From Ziziphus jujuba (lineage: Eukaryota; Streptophyta; Magnoliopsida; Rosales; Rhamnaceae), in assembly GCF_031755915.1 (NCBI RefSeq), contig NC_083379.1:3173501-3237500 (forward strand): DNA of 64,000 nucleotides, written 5' to 3'. Within the stretch, counting starts at the first letter, position 1. Every line of letters starts with the position of its first letter. Below are positions 47,893-64,000 of the stretch, piece after piece. Under the pieces are notes generated by a model. That model did not search any database. It worked only from the letters and a program-made list of their open reading frames with translations, and was not told where the DNA came from. The position numbers and the translations under genes were made by a program.

Positions 47893-49653
47893 TCTCTTAT
47901 CGATTAAAATAAAAAGATATTATAGATACGTATTATTTCTTTCACATATATATAATCTTAGGCGATCGACAAGTCCACTTGCACACCTACCTCCATAGAA
48001 AACCTCCGGATTTGCTTTCAACCAAAACGTGCTTCTGCCTTTTTCTTTAATTAATTACCCTAGTCAACTACATATATTTGATCTATAATTAATAATTCTC
48101 TTGTTTTTCATTTGAAATATAATAAATTTAATTTTGTTTGCTTTGAAAATGCATTTATAATATTTGTTACTTTGGAGTTATTTTCTTCTTCTTCTTCTTC
48201 TTCTTCTTAATTCCTCTATTTTTTTTTTCCTTAAAAAAATGTTGTTGCGCAGAATAAATTTTACATTCTTTTGGTGAAAAGTATTGGATATAAACAAAAA
48301 CAAATTTATGTCACTTAAATAATAAATAATAAATAATTGTGAGAAGCGTTAATAATAAAAATTAATAAATTATAATTGATAATAAAATAGCATTTTCAAA
48401 ATTTAAAATGGATTCAAGATCAAGCTGAATTTACGGTCGAGAGAAAAAACCCAAAAAAAAAAAAAAAAAGAGTGAGAAATTGATTTTTGTTTTTTTTAAG
48501 AAGAAGAAGAAATGGGGGCTGTACTTGTAACGTTGTGATGTATTTTTGCATGCAGAGAATGACTCGACGACAAATATGGATTGATGGAATTATTCGCATA
48601 AAGTGATAGGTTTATTTTTACGTGGCCACATGGGCATACAAATTTCCCTTAAAAAAAGTGAATAATTATTTTATTTTGACGATTTTTCAGTATAGATTAT
48701 TTTGATGATTTTAATGCTATTAATCTGAAGAAGAAAATCAAATTATTTTTATTTTTTTAAGTGGGTCCATTACAATTTGCTTTCCAGACTTTTTGTTCCC
48801 CAATTATTTGTTTCTTTTTCGATAAATTCTCTAAATATTTGTTGTTTGAAAAAGCAAAAAAGTTGGGTCAGAGATGAGAGCGTTTATTTTTTTATTTGGT
48901 GAAAAGGAGAGCCTTTATTTATTTTTCTTCTGCAATGGAGGACATAATGATCTGCCCAACTCTGAAAATTAGCTACTTTATGCAGGTTAAAATAACTAAT
49001 AAATTATTATTATTTATAGGCTCAAGATTTGCAATGTGGAGTAATTTCAAAAGTAGATTATTCAGATTAAACAATACACATATGAAACTGTTTTATTCTG
49101 ATTAATTGTAATATGATAGTTTTTCTTCCGATTTAATCTTAATTATTAGTGGACTCTATATTTTAATAGAAAAATACAATATTAATTTTTGCTAAAAATT
49201 GATAAGATGATTTTGGTCTTAATGTTGTCGCCTAATGTTATCGTATGTAAATATATATATATAGAGTAGAAAGGTATAAAAATGAAATTAGATAAAAGAC
49301 TAGATAGATTTTAGAAGAAAGAATATCTCATTGAGCCTAATCTCATGTGAATTTTTATCTTCATATATATAGTGCATCGTATTTATCAAAAAAAAAAAAA
49401 AAAAAAACTGTTTACAGATTCTAACTATATAAAATACCACAATAATGAATACAATATTGTTGCTCTGGAGTCAAATAACAATCATATAGCCAAAAACATA
49501 AATCTGATCGATCGTCAGAATTAGCATATGGTGAGTCTTATACTGGAAAAAGCAAGCTCGATCAAATGTTCCTATTTTGTGCGTCGGTGAACCTAGAGCC
49601 AAACATGCCCAGACAAATAAATTTCCTCTTTTGGCAATAAAAAAATATTGTTA
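47893..49653. other. AT-rich spacer
   Basis: No gene recognised. There is a CTT microsatellite at about 48184-48208 and A runs near 48459 and 49391. Confidence 0.5.
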
Positions 49654-49658
49654 TGAAA

Positions 49659-52602
49659 TGTAACACCCCATCCCGAACTATGTCGGAATTTTTGCACGTT
49701 GATCGAGGTTGACTGTTGACTGTTGACTTTGACCATTGACCAAGGGATCAAAAGTTGACTTTTTGACCCGGATGGAATTCTAGGTTGACTGAGGTACCGT
49801 TACGAAGTACACGTTGGCACGCGTTCGTAGACTAGTAGTATGTTGAAAACGGAGCTACGGTTTGAAAGTTATGAGCAAAACAAGTTGAGGTCCAAACTGT
49901 CCAAGAGGTGCCCGAGGTGACTCTTTATTTATGGGGAAATGAGCTTTGACTCATGCATGGTTGTGAAGTGCTCGTCGATACGAGTTCACAGACTAGCGGC
50001 ACGCTTAAAACGGACATCCGGTTAAAAAGTTATGGACGCGTGAAGTTTGCCGGATACCGTAATATTTTAATGTTTTTGAGTCGATGAACAGTTAAATGCC
50101 ATGTGTCATCACCTGATTGGTCCACGTGGATGAACAGTGTCACCACTGTGGCTTTTATTTGACAAAAATCTCGGGGAAGAGAGAGAAAGAGAGAGAGGAG
50201 AGAGAGAGAGAGAGAGAGAGAGAAACCTACCGGCCGTCGGATTCCGACCAATTTTTCGGCCGATTCTCGTTACACGCGCCGGCCAGACGGAAGCCTCTCC
50301 TCATTTCCAGCCAAACCCCAAAATCTCACGACCGTTGGCCGCCGGACGCGCCCGGATCGAGGCAGCGAAGTTCGGCGGCGATTTTTCCCTCCACCGCCGG
50401 CCACCGCCGTTTGACCCCTTTCCGGCCGTTTTCCGGCCACACGTGCCAGCCACCCCTCACCACCTCCTCATTTCCGACCAGCCCACCAAATTTCACGGCC
50501 ACCGGACCTCCGACACGCCGGGATCAGAGTGTTTTCCGGCGAGGGGCCAAAAATCTTCAAACCCTGATTTCTCAGCCGTTCGGCCTCCGTTTGCCTCATC
50601 GCCGGTCCCGTTGGAATCCTCTCCCCTCGATCTACAAATATGCAAAAAATCTCAGCCAACGGCCACTGCACCCGCCGCCGCCGGCGACGGTTGCCGATGA
50701 CCTCGGCGGCTCGCCAGAAGTTACTGTTCCGGCGAGTATCCAGTCGCACCGCCGGTCTTTGTCCACTGTGTTCGACCTCCTGAACCCGAATCCGGCATCC
50801 TTTTTCGCCAATTCGTGACGGTTTGGGAGAATTGAGGAGTCGAAACCCAAAAGCTTTCCGGCGAGATTCCAACCACCTCGGGTCCGATCACAGGAAAGTA
50901 AGACCGAATCCGTGATCCTCATCACTCGAGCTTCGATTCGGTATATAACTCGTAACTTTTAGTTGCTGTTGTGTTCGCTCCCCGGGTACCCATTTGGGAA
51001 TTATCCAAATAAAATATTAATATATTTGGTTGGTATACTGTGGATGTTTTAGGTGCGCGTACGAGTAGTGGAGTTGATCCCGCGGAGGATCTTAGCTGAT
51101 TTACGCGCTTAAGGTGAGTGACCCACCTTCAAAAATATTTTGGGCAATTAATTATGTTTAATTGGTATTTAAATTATGCTCATGTGGTACAATTTAGTTA
51201 TGGTTTTATTGTGGTTTAATTTATTTATTATGCATGAGCAAAGTATATTTCGGTAATAGTCATACGTGGTTTTAACTATTATTTTGGGCATAATTGGTTT
51301 AAATATTTTATGAAAATATTTGTTAAATTGGTGGTTTAATTTTATAATTATGCCCACGGTATTTTATCTGTTGAACCTTGTATTACGAGAAAATTTTGGT
51401 TTTATTTGTTATCAATGTTTTCGTACCGGTTTGTTAAATAAAAATATGTGGGATGGTAAGTGTGAAATTTTGATATATTTCTCACGGTAATTTTGGAAAA
51501 CGGTACAGTTGGTTTAATAATTATTTTAGACGCATTCATACAGTATTGGTGTTCTGGTATATGTATATGTGGTTCAGCGCGCAAGTATTATTATTTCTCC
51601 CGTGAGTTGCCATTGGACCGTGGGCAGGCAAGTTTGTTATTGGCCACAGCCGCCCCCCTCCTTGGCCGGGATGATGGTTTCAGCAGCGGTACTGTCGGGA
51701 CGCCGAAGTGCCGTTTGCAAGTTTCTCTCTTTAATCTCCCTGCCAGTCGGTGCTCAGGACGCTGGGTATCAGAGGGCATCGCCGGTATATGGTGTGGTGT
51801 GTCAAGTGTAATTTTTTTCAGATAAAGTTTAAAACCCCAAAAGTGTTCAAAAATTGTTTATTATAATTTATTACATTTTAATTATATATTGGGGTATTTA
51901 TTTATTTATTGTTTATCAAATGGTTTGATCCCTTGGTTTTCGGGAAGTACGAATATCGGGTTTTGTGAAATCGTTTTAAAAAGGGAACATTTCCAACGGA
52001 GTGATTGGTGAGAGTTTTGAGGGAAAATTTTCATTTCCAACTGTTATTATTTATTTATTAATTGTTGGTATTAATTCAATTCCTTTATTTGTAATATTAT
52101 TATTATTATTATTATTAAAAGTGTTCAGTAGTTAGGGTCACTCATTGAGATGATTAGCATCTCACGTTTTTAAGTTCCGTTCCCTTAGGTGCAAGGGGTG
52201 GTAGACGTTCTTCCGGAGCGAACCAATTTTCCGCTGCTATCGTGTTTCGAGAAGTACCTTTGTACTCATTCATTTCAGTTGTATTATTTCTTTCATCTTT
52301 GTTGTATTTCTGTTGATTAGCACTTCATAAAGCTCTGTATACTATTTGGACACTTATGTTTTATTTATGCACTGGACTGTTGTTATTGTCATGAAGTGCT
52401 GTAAATTGTGGAATCAATTTGTAGTTTTGCGGGAGGAATAAGGGGATGAGTATAGAAGTGTGTTTTCAGTGCAGGTAATTTTTGGTAAGTCTTACCCTTA
52501 GGGGAGGTGCTGCCGGATTTTCCGTTGGAAGGTTCGGTGGTATTTCCCTGGGATCAGGGCTTATCTAGGATTCCGGAGAGGAATTCTGGACGAGTCCTGA
52601 CA
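49659..52602 (+). mobile_element. Solo LTR 4
   Basis: 2,944 bp, TGTAACACCCCATCCCG ... GAGTCCTGACA, flanked by TGAAA at 49654-49658 and 52603-52607. It is the longest member: it carries a GA microsatellite (about 50164-50222) and about 700 bp of G/C-rich sequence that keeps several frames open by composition. The 3' 200 bases (CACTCATTGAGATGATTAGC region) differ more from the other three. Confidence 0.9.
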
Positions 52603-52607
52603 TGAAA

Positions 52608-53363
52608 TCTCTCTTTGCCAATAAAAGATATTGGTATAATTTTATTTTTTATTTTTTGGGTGAATATGAATGATAGACTAAAGAACACATTGAGTTGCAA
52701 AATTTATTCATATTGGATTAAACTATTTTAAATTCAATCAATAAAATTAGATTATTTTAAATCATTAGATAAAGGTAAAAGACATGATTTCTAAATTACT
52801 AAATTTTTTTCGATTTCTGAATTATTTAGCAAGTAATTAATATAAATTAAAATTCATCTCTCTCTTAATAGATTTTGAAAACAGAATGACATGAACAATA
52901 AAAATAAGACTCATAGTAATTAATTTATTTGGTTTTACACATTATTTTTTTTATTGAAAATGAAGTTTTAAGGATAACTATTTTAATTTCTACAAATTTA
53001 TTAAGGTTCAATTTTTAATATATTTATTGACATATATCTTCCAAAAGAAATTTAAATATTAAAATAAACTAGATAATTCCTAACAATTCAATATTACGAA
53101 CTCTTTATACTACCAAAATTACTTTTATCTTGTATAATGACAGCAAGCAAATCTTTGACTTCATTGCCAAAAAAAGGTGAATCTTTGACTTCTAAATTTA
53201 ATGATTTGAAAAGGAAAAAAAAATAAAAACATTAAAGTAAAATGAATATTTTATTTATTTTTGTCTAGACAAGGAAAGTTTACAGCTAATAGCTAAAGCC
53301 TAAAGGTCTCATAAACTCGTAGTTGCAGCTAACACTCAGAGTCATGTACGTGGTGTAGCGTGG
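52608..53363. other. AT-rich spacer
   Basis: No gene recognised. Confidence 0.45.
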
Positions 53364-53586
53364 GATCCACAAAATGTGTTGCCAACCACCGTAAAAATTT
53401 GAAATTTTTGTCAAGTCTTTGTTGGCCGTCTCTCCAACATTCACATTATCCTTTTTGCTACAGTCTACTTGGCAGATCCACAAAATGTGTTGCCAACCAC
53501 CGTAAAAATTTGAAATTTTCTATCGAGTCCTTGTTGGCCGTCTCTCTAACATTCACATTATCCTTTTTGCTATAGTGTACTTGGCA
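53364..53586. repeat. 111-bp tandem duplication
   Basis: Two copies starting GATCCACAAAATGTGTTGCC at 53364 and 53475. A third, more diverged copy lies at about 58075-58165, in the spacer right of GH1 copy 4. Its recurrence beside GH1 copies suggests it belongs to the ancestral array unit. It spans a short open frame that I do not regard as a gene. Confidence 0.8.
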
Positions 53587-54199
53587 TTGCAAAGCAATCT
53601 TTAGTTTGAGCACCAATACAAATTAAACCAGACAACGTTTTTTGTTCATAATTTCTATTGATTGGCTTCCCTTTGCTCTCATATATTCTTATCTCTTATG
53701 TGATAAGGCTTTTCTTGTTTATATTGAGTGTGGAGAATTAAAATATGGCTTTTCTGCATGAAAAAGCAAAAGATTTTGATACTGTATAAATTGTCTATGA
53801 AGGCTGAACGGATTATACAAGATGTCTATATTAATTCATAAATCATCAACGGTAACGAACTACTAGCCAAACTCATCATCATCATCATTTATGTGTTATT
53901 AATTCATCGTGTCGCTAATTAATTGCTATATTATTAACTATAGTTTCTCATCAATTATTTTCAAATAAAAAGAAAATATGTCTTCACAGGGGCAACCCCA
54001 ACACCCCAATAATTTTTCTTATGCAAAGGTATTCTTAATTCAAATATTCCCATCTTCCGTATCAAAATTGTAAAATAGAAATATATTCTTGATTAAAAAA
54101 TTGATAATATTAGAGAAATATCAAATATATAAGTAAATGTTCCGGTGATTTGATTTTACAGAAGAGGTAGAGCGGGTGGACTATTACAAATATTAATTA
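53587..54199. other. AT-rich spacer left of GH1 copy 3
   Basis: No gene recognised. Confidence 0.45.
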
Positions 54200-56016
54200 A
54201 TTGAAGAGGAACAGCTTCAACAAATAAGCAGAGTATTTGAGGTATCTTTTTAAATTGTTTTTGAAATCTACGTAAGTGAGGCCAAACCGAATGCTGTAGC
54301 CTTCTACCCATTCGAAACTGTCATGAAATGCTCATACGTAATATCCTTTTATATTACACCCTCCCTGAAACCAAAAATTACTAATATTGAAATCCATTCT
54401 TTTTTTTGGATAAATAGACTTAAAAATATTATTTGCTTAATTATCTTCCTTTTCCCCATATAAAAAAAATAATTGAACACTCACTATTGAACACTCACAT
54501 GATTGATTTTGAAAGATATAGGAGATGGTCATGGAGGTATCTTATCCTCATAGTACCCTTGGGTGCTTCCTTCACTGGCAATGTGCTATTATTTGCCTCG
54601 GGAAAACCTGCAACATCGTTAAATGTTTTTTTAAAGGCACAACAAATTGTTCTTTTAGAATATATATATTTATATATCTATATAGTTCTTTTAAAAAAAT
54701 AAAAAAATAGCAACTTTTAAATAGCAAAATATTATTATTTACATATTAATAGATCATATATAAGAAACGATTGGTTTACCATTTTCAGTAATATATCATA
54801 CATAAGAAATGATTGGTTAACCATTTTCAGTAATATAAACTGGCAGATTCCTGCAGTTATCCTTTACATACAATACGAGCTCTCTGATTTCTCATGGATA
54901 GTCAAGAAGCCAAGGTAAATTTTATTTAAATTCTTTTAATTTTACTATAATTATATTTATGATTTTAATTCTAAAAATTAATTAAAAAAACTAATAGATG
55001 AGTTTTATTATGATTTTTCTTAAGCATAGATCTAATAGTATTGAAACAAAAATGAAGAAATTTAAATTTAAATTTTCCTTTTAATTAAAAAAATGTTGCA
55101 GGTTGTGGATAAAGAACTTGGGCTTATTTTAAATGTATTGTCTGGTGGATAAAGAAGATTTTATCTCCAGCTTATTTTAAGATATTAAAGAGGGCTAATG
55201 TGGGTCTAAATTATTATTATTATTATTGAGATTATTAGACTGGTTGTAGATTTAAACAAAAAATAAAAAATAAAAAATTTATCGTGTCAAGGTATCAAAT
55301 TGTTTACCAACCATTCATCGGTCGGGTTGGGTTCCGAAGCTCTTCGGTGGCTAGCCAGGTTGTCAGGAACCCAAGAATGTTCGGTAAGGAATTGTATGTA
55401 GCTACTAACCATGAATTGGACTTTGCGCGTTATCTTTACTCTCCCTACTAAATTAGACATTGCAATTGGAAAATACTTGGGCTTCGTGGGTTTACCTATT
55501 TGATTGTCAAATTTTTAGCAATATTTCTATTTTAGTTAAGGGTGTCGTGTTGTAATTGTAAATTACAACACTAGGCCTTTATGAATGTCTATTAAAAGTT
55601 ACAAAACCAGAAAGCAGAAAAATGTAGCAATTCCTCAAAAGGAAGGAATCACCAAACCAAGTTATCTATTTTGAATTAAAGGGAGAGAGAGAGAATTAAA
55701 TCCAATCCTCCAAACCACACCCTTCAACTTTTATTAGTTCTACCAAAACTAGTGCTAGTGTTGAAACTGTACACAACTATTGTGTAGCCAATATCCTGGT
55801 CCCTTTACCCTAAAAGATTTACTTCTTGTTAACTTGATTTAAAAAATTCGGTGATTGATGAAAATTTTGAAAAATATGACTCTTTTTCTTTCTTAATTTT
55901 ATTTTAGAATTGCGGATTCCATTTTAGTTTGACAGTAGATTAAACAAAACAATAATGTTATAGATTAAACAAAACAACAATGTTATAGATATCAGACCTC
56001 CACCTTCAATTGCCAT
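54200..56016 (-). pseudogene. Beta-glucosidase (GH1) fragment, copy 3: exon 1 stub and exons 11-13
   Basis: Minus-strand relics in gene order. An exon-1 stub of about 8 codons (MAIEGGGL) starts at ATG 56016. Exon 11 lies at about 54914-54820 with the catalytic ITENG region mutated, exon 12 at about 54608-54506, and exon 13 at about 54366-54200 with internal stops. Exons 2-10 are gone. A 43-bp duplication (TTACCATTTTCAGTAATAT-like, 54769-54838) lies at the exon 11 donor. About 1 kb between exon 11 and the exon-1 stub holds a G/C-richer stretch near 55310-55400 that I cannot identify. Confidence 0.7.
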
Positions 56017-56197
56017 GTCTCACTTGACTTAATAGAGATGTCACGTTATTCCTTTCTAATTTGACTTACAGATGGGGAGAGGTGGGAACAAAGTAAACAA
56101 GTGAAATAGATTGTTTTTTGGGAAAAAAAAAAAAATTTAAAGTAGTGAGCCAGCTTCAATTGCACATGACAAGTGACACTAGTTTGTAAGTTCCCAA

Positions 56198-56233
56198 ACC
56201 GGTATAGCGCCTGGTAAAAAGGTTCTTCTCACG
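56198..56233 (-). promoter_or_regulatory. Conserved block between GH1 copies (second occurrence)
   Basis: Matches the block at 7849-7885 (ACCGG.ATAGCGCC.GGTAA ... CTCACGGG). It lies about 180 bp upstream of the exon-1 stub of copy 3. After it, this copy has about 40 bp not present in the other before CCATTTTACCAT resumes. Confidence 0.4.
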
Positions 56234-56518
56234 GGTATTAAAATTCTAATCTCAATATGGATGCTAGAACCCATTTTACCATTTAATACGAAAATTTGAT
56301 TTATTTATTTATCTTTTTTTTTTTTCCTTCATTGATATTCCTTTTGTAAAATATACATATATGTCTATAATCATATAATAAATGAAACTTTGCATTCATA
56401 AGGAAGATGCAACATGCAATTATAGTAGAATCTGTCTAGTAAGATACTGATTTGTACGTAGGCAAGGAAGATTTTCATCTCCAGCTTATGTAAGAAAGAA
56501 AGGAGCGCAAATATGGGC

Positions 56519-57153
56519 TTGAAAGCATCTTCAACCAACAAGCAGAGTATTTGAGATATTTACAAAAAAAAAAAAAAAAAAAAGGCAGAGTATTTGAGAT
56601 GTCTTTTCAAATTGTTTTTGAAATAAATATTTGTGAGGCCAAAAGGAATGGTGTAAACAGAAACCCATTCCAAATCGTGAAGAAATAACCATAATGGTAT
56701 CCCTTCACATTCAGTCTTCCTGCCAAAAATCACACATTAAATTTATTTAGTGCATTCATCATACATAGCATATGTTGGTCGAATCACTTTTCTTTTTCTT
56801 TTTTGACCTTTTAGGCAGAAATAATAACATTGAATTGTTAAAATTATTATTATTTTTAAAATTTTTCTCTAACTATTAATAAGAATATTATGAAGAATTT
56901 ATTTTAGAATATATTACTGAATGATATATACGTATATAAAAATGATCTTCTAAAAACTATCTTTCAATTTATATTGGAAGGCATACTAATACATATATTA
57001 AAAATGAAATCTATATGATCTCATAAAAATTTAAATATTTACTTTTAAAGGAATACTTTTTTCATATTAGATTTTAAATATTAATTTTTTTATAAAAAAA
57101 TTAACACATAAAATTAAATGGATTAGTTAATACTATCCTATTTGTATATGTAC

Positions 57154-57194
<41 letters not shown>

Positions 57195-57700
57195 TATATG
57201 TATATGGTCATGAAAGTTGTATTAACTCGCTTGATGGTCGTAGAAGATAGTGGGATGGCCAGGGACGTTTCTATCCTTGCTATCCTCCGTAGCCTCCTTC
57301 ACAGGCAAGGTGCTATTGTTTGCCTCAGCAACACCTTCTAAAATATATATTACAGGGAGTATATAGTTTTACATAACAACTTCACCTTGATTTTCAAGAA
57401 GGTAATGAAAAATACGTTTTTATATTTTCAACAATAAATTAATAAAATAAATATTTTATTACCACTTTCAGTGATGTATACTGGTGGATTCTTGTATCTA
57501 TGCTTTTTATATATTAAAAGCTCTTCAATTCCTCCCGGGATTTGTAACGCCAATTGACGTCAGTCTATAATACCATTCAATTAAATATCAATAAAATTGC
57601 ATATATATATATATATATATGTAATTTTTCGCTAAATTAAAAGATGAGAGTATAATACATACACACTGATAGAGATTGCGGCTCCATTTTTTTCTCCTGT
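56519..57700 (-). pseudogene. Beta-glucosidase (GH1) fragment, copy 4: exons 10-13
   Basis: Minus strand: exon 10 relic (about 57700-57660), exon 11 (about 57562-57463), exon 12 (57337-57230, VAEANNSTLPVKEAT then shifted) and exon 13 (about 56723-56519). Exon 13 is interrupted by a 20-base A run flanked by a 16-bp direct repeat. Nothing upstream of exon 10 remains. A long TA tract lies in intron 12 (about 57153-57198). Confidence 0.7.
56542..56600. repeat. Poly-A insertion with 16-bp target duplication
   Basis: GCAGAGTATTTGAGAT at 56542-56557 is repeated at 56585-56600. Between them lie ATTTAC, 20 A and one G. This is the signature of a nearly complete 5' truncation of a poly-A retroposon (LINE- or SINE-type) or a captured poly-A tract. 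The interrupted sequence is GH1 exon 13. Confidence 0.65.
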
Positions 57701-59526
57701 GGTGAAAAAATGAAAGTGATTATAATTATATATATGCTTGCATTGGATTAAACTATTTTAAATTCAATTCAATCAACTTAAATCATTTTAGGGGCCAAGT
57801 GAAGGTAAAAGCTGTATATGAAGTTGTTATGAATAGGGTAACATTATATACGTGATAGATTCTTTGTTTTCCGAATTATTTAATAACTAATTAGGAAATG
57901 TCTTTAAAATTTGTATTAGCAAAGCTATTATTTTCTTGTATAATGATCCCAGTTGAATTAAAAAAATAAAGTAAGATGAATATTTTATTTAGTTCTGTCT
58001 AGCTCAAAAACTCAAAAGTTAGATCGATCACACCATTCAAACACTCATAGTTTTGTGCGTGGTATAGTGTGGGATCCACAGAATGAGTTGCCAACCACGC
58101 TAAAAATTTGGACTATATTGAAATTTTTATAAGTCATTGTTGGCCGTCTCTTTGTCATTGACAATCGTTTATATAGATTAATACAATAAAGAAAAAAAAT
58201 GTAAAACATAAAATAAGTAAAAGAGTAAATGTGAAGATTCTCTTATTTTTTAATAAAAAGAGAGGTTTTTTTTTTTTTTTTTTTTTTTTTGTGGCAAAGT
58301 AAACAAATTCTATAAAAATTCACTTGTATTGAATGGCAACAACACACATGAAGAAAATGGGCTGAGTTACGGAGAGTGTCTGGCAACAAGGAGGAGTGAC
58401 ACAGTAGCATCAAAATGAACAAAACTTTTTTTTTCAGGCCCAAAGTTTTGGAAAGCCCATGCATGTCTAAGACTTCGGGTAAGGAAACCAATTTTATTTA
58501 TTTCTTTTTCATATTAAGAGTGGTGAATTAAAAAACAGCTTTCCTGCACGACATAGCAGATGAACTACATTTTTTTTTTTTCTTCTCTTTCTTTTTGAGT
58601 AAATGAGAAAGCAGAAGACTTCGATACTGAATAGGATTATACAAGGTGTCTATCTTAATTAATAAATTATTAACGGTAATCGACTACTAGTCAAACTCAC
58701 CACCATCATCATATACCAATGAAGTTCTATGACAATAAATTTGGTAAAATCTCAAATAACGAAACATAAAAACTGCATACTAATTTATGTATTTAGGTTA
58801 ATGATATTATATTAGATTTATATTAGTATTATCTAATAAAATTTAATAAATTAATTGTTCTTAATTGGTAAAATATGATGAACATATTATAAGCCTATTA
58901 AGGAGGAATATTATTTATAAGTATGTAAGTTTTATAATATTAAAAATACTTAGTTAAGTATTTAAAAATTCATTAATTTAATTTTTTTTAAAAATCAACT
59001 TGCAACATTTAAAAAACTTCATTTTATTATTTGAAATATAGCTAAATTTGAATTTTTTAATTTGTATATATTTTTAATGGATGAACGAATCGAACGATAG
59101 ATTAGACAATAATTTAACAAATGAATTCATGTTTATTTATTTATCCATGAATACTTAACGAATAGCATTTAAATAAACTAAATTTTATGTGGATATAATA
59201 AGAATATGATTCAACAATATAGGTTGCTCCATCTAATTATTACGTTTCACTAATTAATTGCTGTATTAACCATAGTTTCTCATAAATTATTGTTCAAATA
59301 AATGTAAAATAGGTGTTCACGGGGACAACATGTAGCTTTTCTAGTGCAATGATATTCTTAATTCAAATCTTCCCATCTCGTACATAAAAATATAAAATAG
59401 AAATATCGTCTTAATTAAAAGATTAATAATACCGCAGAAATATTATCAAACATTTAAACCTTTCGCTTATTCATTTTACAAATGAGGCGGGGCAGGCCGG
59501 GTGGATCAAATATTACAAATGTTATT
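57701..59526. other. AT-rich spacer between GH1 copies 4 and 5
   Basis: No gene recognised. It contains the third copy of the 111-bp repeat (about 58075-58165) and a T run (about 58267-58290). Confidence 0.5.
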
Positions 59527-63347
<3,821 letters not shown>

Positions 63348-63388
63348 GGTTTGCTACTTTTCTGCTTGCACAATCTCCTTAATCCTTC

Positions 63389-63395
63389 ATTTATA
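63389..63395 (-). promoter_or_regulatory. TATA box of GH1 copy 5
   Basis: Minus-strand CTATAAATGAAGG, 42 bp upstream of the start codon. It looks intact even though the coding region is broken. Confidence 0.6.
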
Positions 63396-63399
63396 GAGC

Positions 63400-64000
63400 C
63401 AAGAGTTAGCTAGAGTTAAATTACCAATATTTTATTTATTTTTTATTTATTTTATAATATTCCTCTTAAATGTAGGCCAGATTTCTTTTGGATCTTTTAT
63501 ATATTTTTTTATTTTTGAATGCAACTGTTGAATTCTGAATCTATGATTTATAATCATCATTTGTTTTAAAAAATTTAAATTCATAAAAAATGGTTCAAAT
63601 TAATTGCCATTCATTTATTTCTTTTATAATTTCCTTTAATAGTTAGTAGGCAGCTAGGGAGAGACATTCATATTATATACTGTGACAATGTTAGTAGGAC
63701 CAAAAGTCTCCATAGTTTTTTTTTTTATTTTTTTTTTTTAAAAATTCTCCTTAAGCTCGTGTTTAACACATGGGCCAAAAAAAAAAAATAATAATAAAAA
63801 TAATAATAATAATTATTATTATTATTATTATTAGGAAACGTTAAAGTAAACCATCTATTGTACTAATTTAGCAGCTTTGTATTTTCTGAAATTATATAAA
63901 TCCTACAAATTTAATTTTTGTTGCAAGGTCACCCCTCCATATATTATACACGTAGTTTTATGAAATTTTCACATGTAAATCATGTGAGTAAAAATATTTT
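63400..64000. other. Upstream flank of GH1 copy 5
   Basis: AT-rich, with an AAT/ATT microsatellite near 63788-63833. No further gene recognised before the window ends. Confidence 0.5.

Noticed and set aside
50117..50818. 233-codon open frame, with overlapping 187- and 134-codon frames
   Set aside because: It lies within solo LTR 4 in a G/C-rich stretch. Three overlapping frames on both strands are open together, as expected from composition.

Overview
The window is nuclear DNA of a flowering plant, almost certainly a eudicot. Signs of this are 13-exon family-1 beta-glucosidase genes, GT-AG introns, very AT-rich spacers with TA microsatellites, and Mutator-like, Helitron, hAT-like and LTR-retrotransposon sequence. 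The species cannot be fixed from the sequence alone. There are no bacterial operons, tRNA or rRNA genes that I can see.

Layout. 1-2.75 kb: a Mutator-like (MULE) transposase pseudogene. 3.2-5.6 kb: a giant foldback of nine or ten 255-bp units, the left half direct and the right half inverted. 6.4-14.2 kb: two minus-strand GH1 beta-glucosidase relics, one a fragment and one nearly full length with an hAT-like element in exon 6. 15.1-21.3 kb: the only gene here that still looks expressible, a plus-strand RING-finger gene of the 'MASSQVE...' plant type, whose 3' half is tandemly duplicated. 23.0-35.0 kb: two head-to-tail Helitrons, the first interrupted by a solo LTR. 35.0-40.4 kb: spacer with a CAG/CAA-type minisatellite, a short coiled-coil exon relic and a hairpin MITE. 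40.4-52.6 kb: three more solo LTRs of the same family. 54.2-63.35 kb: three more minus-strand GH1 copies, the last with all 13 exons but three independent lesions.

Reading it together. A tandem beta-glucosidase array (all copies minus strand, spacers of about 0.5-0.65 kb where both ends survive) has been split by about 40 kb holding the RING gene and mobile elements, and every copy is now broken. All four retrotransposon insertions have collapsed to solo LTRs with perfect 5-bp target duplications, so recombinational removal has been active. The most unusual item is the RING gene: the duplication joined the last codon of RING copy A to the tail of intron 2, removing the stop codon and turning intron tail into coding sequence. 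My exon model stays in frame for about 1,209 codons. It ends at a TAG made by an 8-bp deletion in the second RING copy. Coordinates of exons are by eye from splice consensus and homology between copies; no alignment program or database was used.
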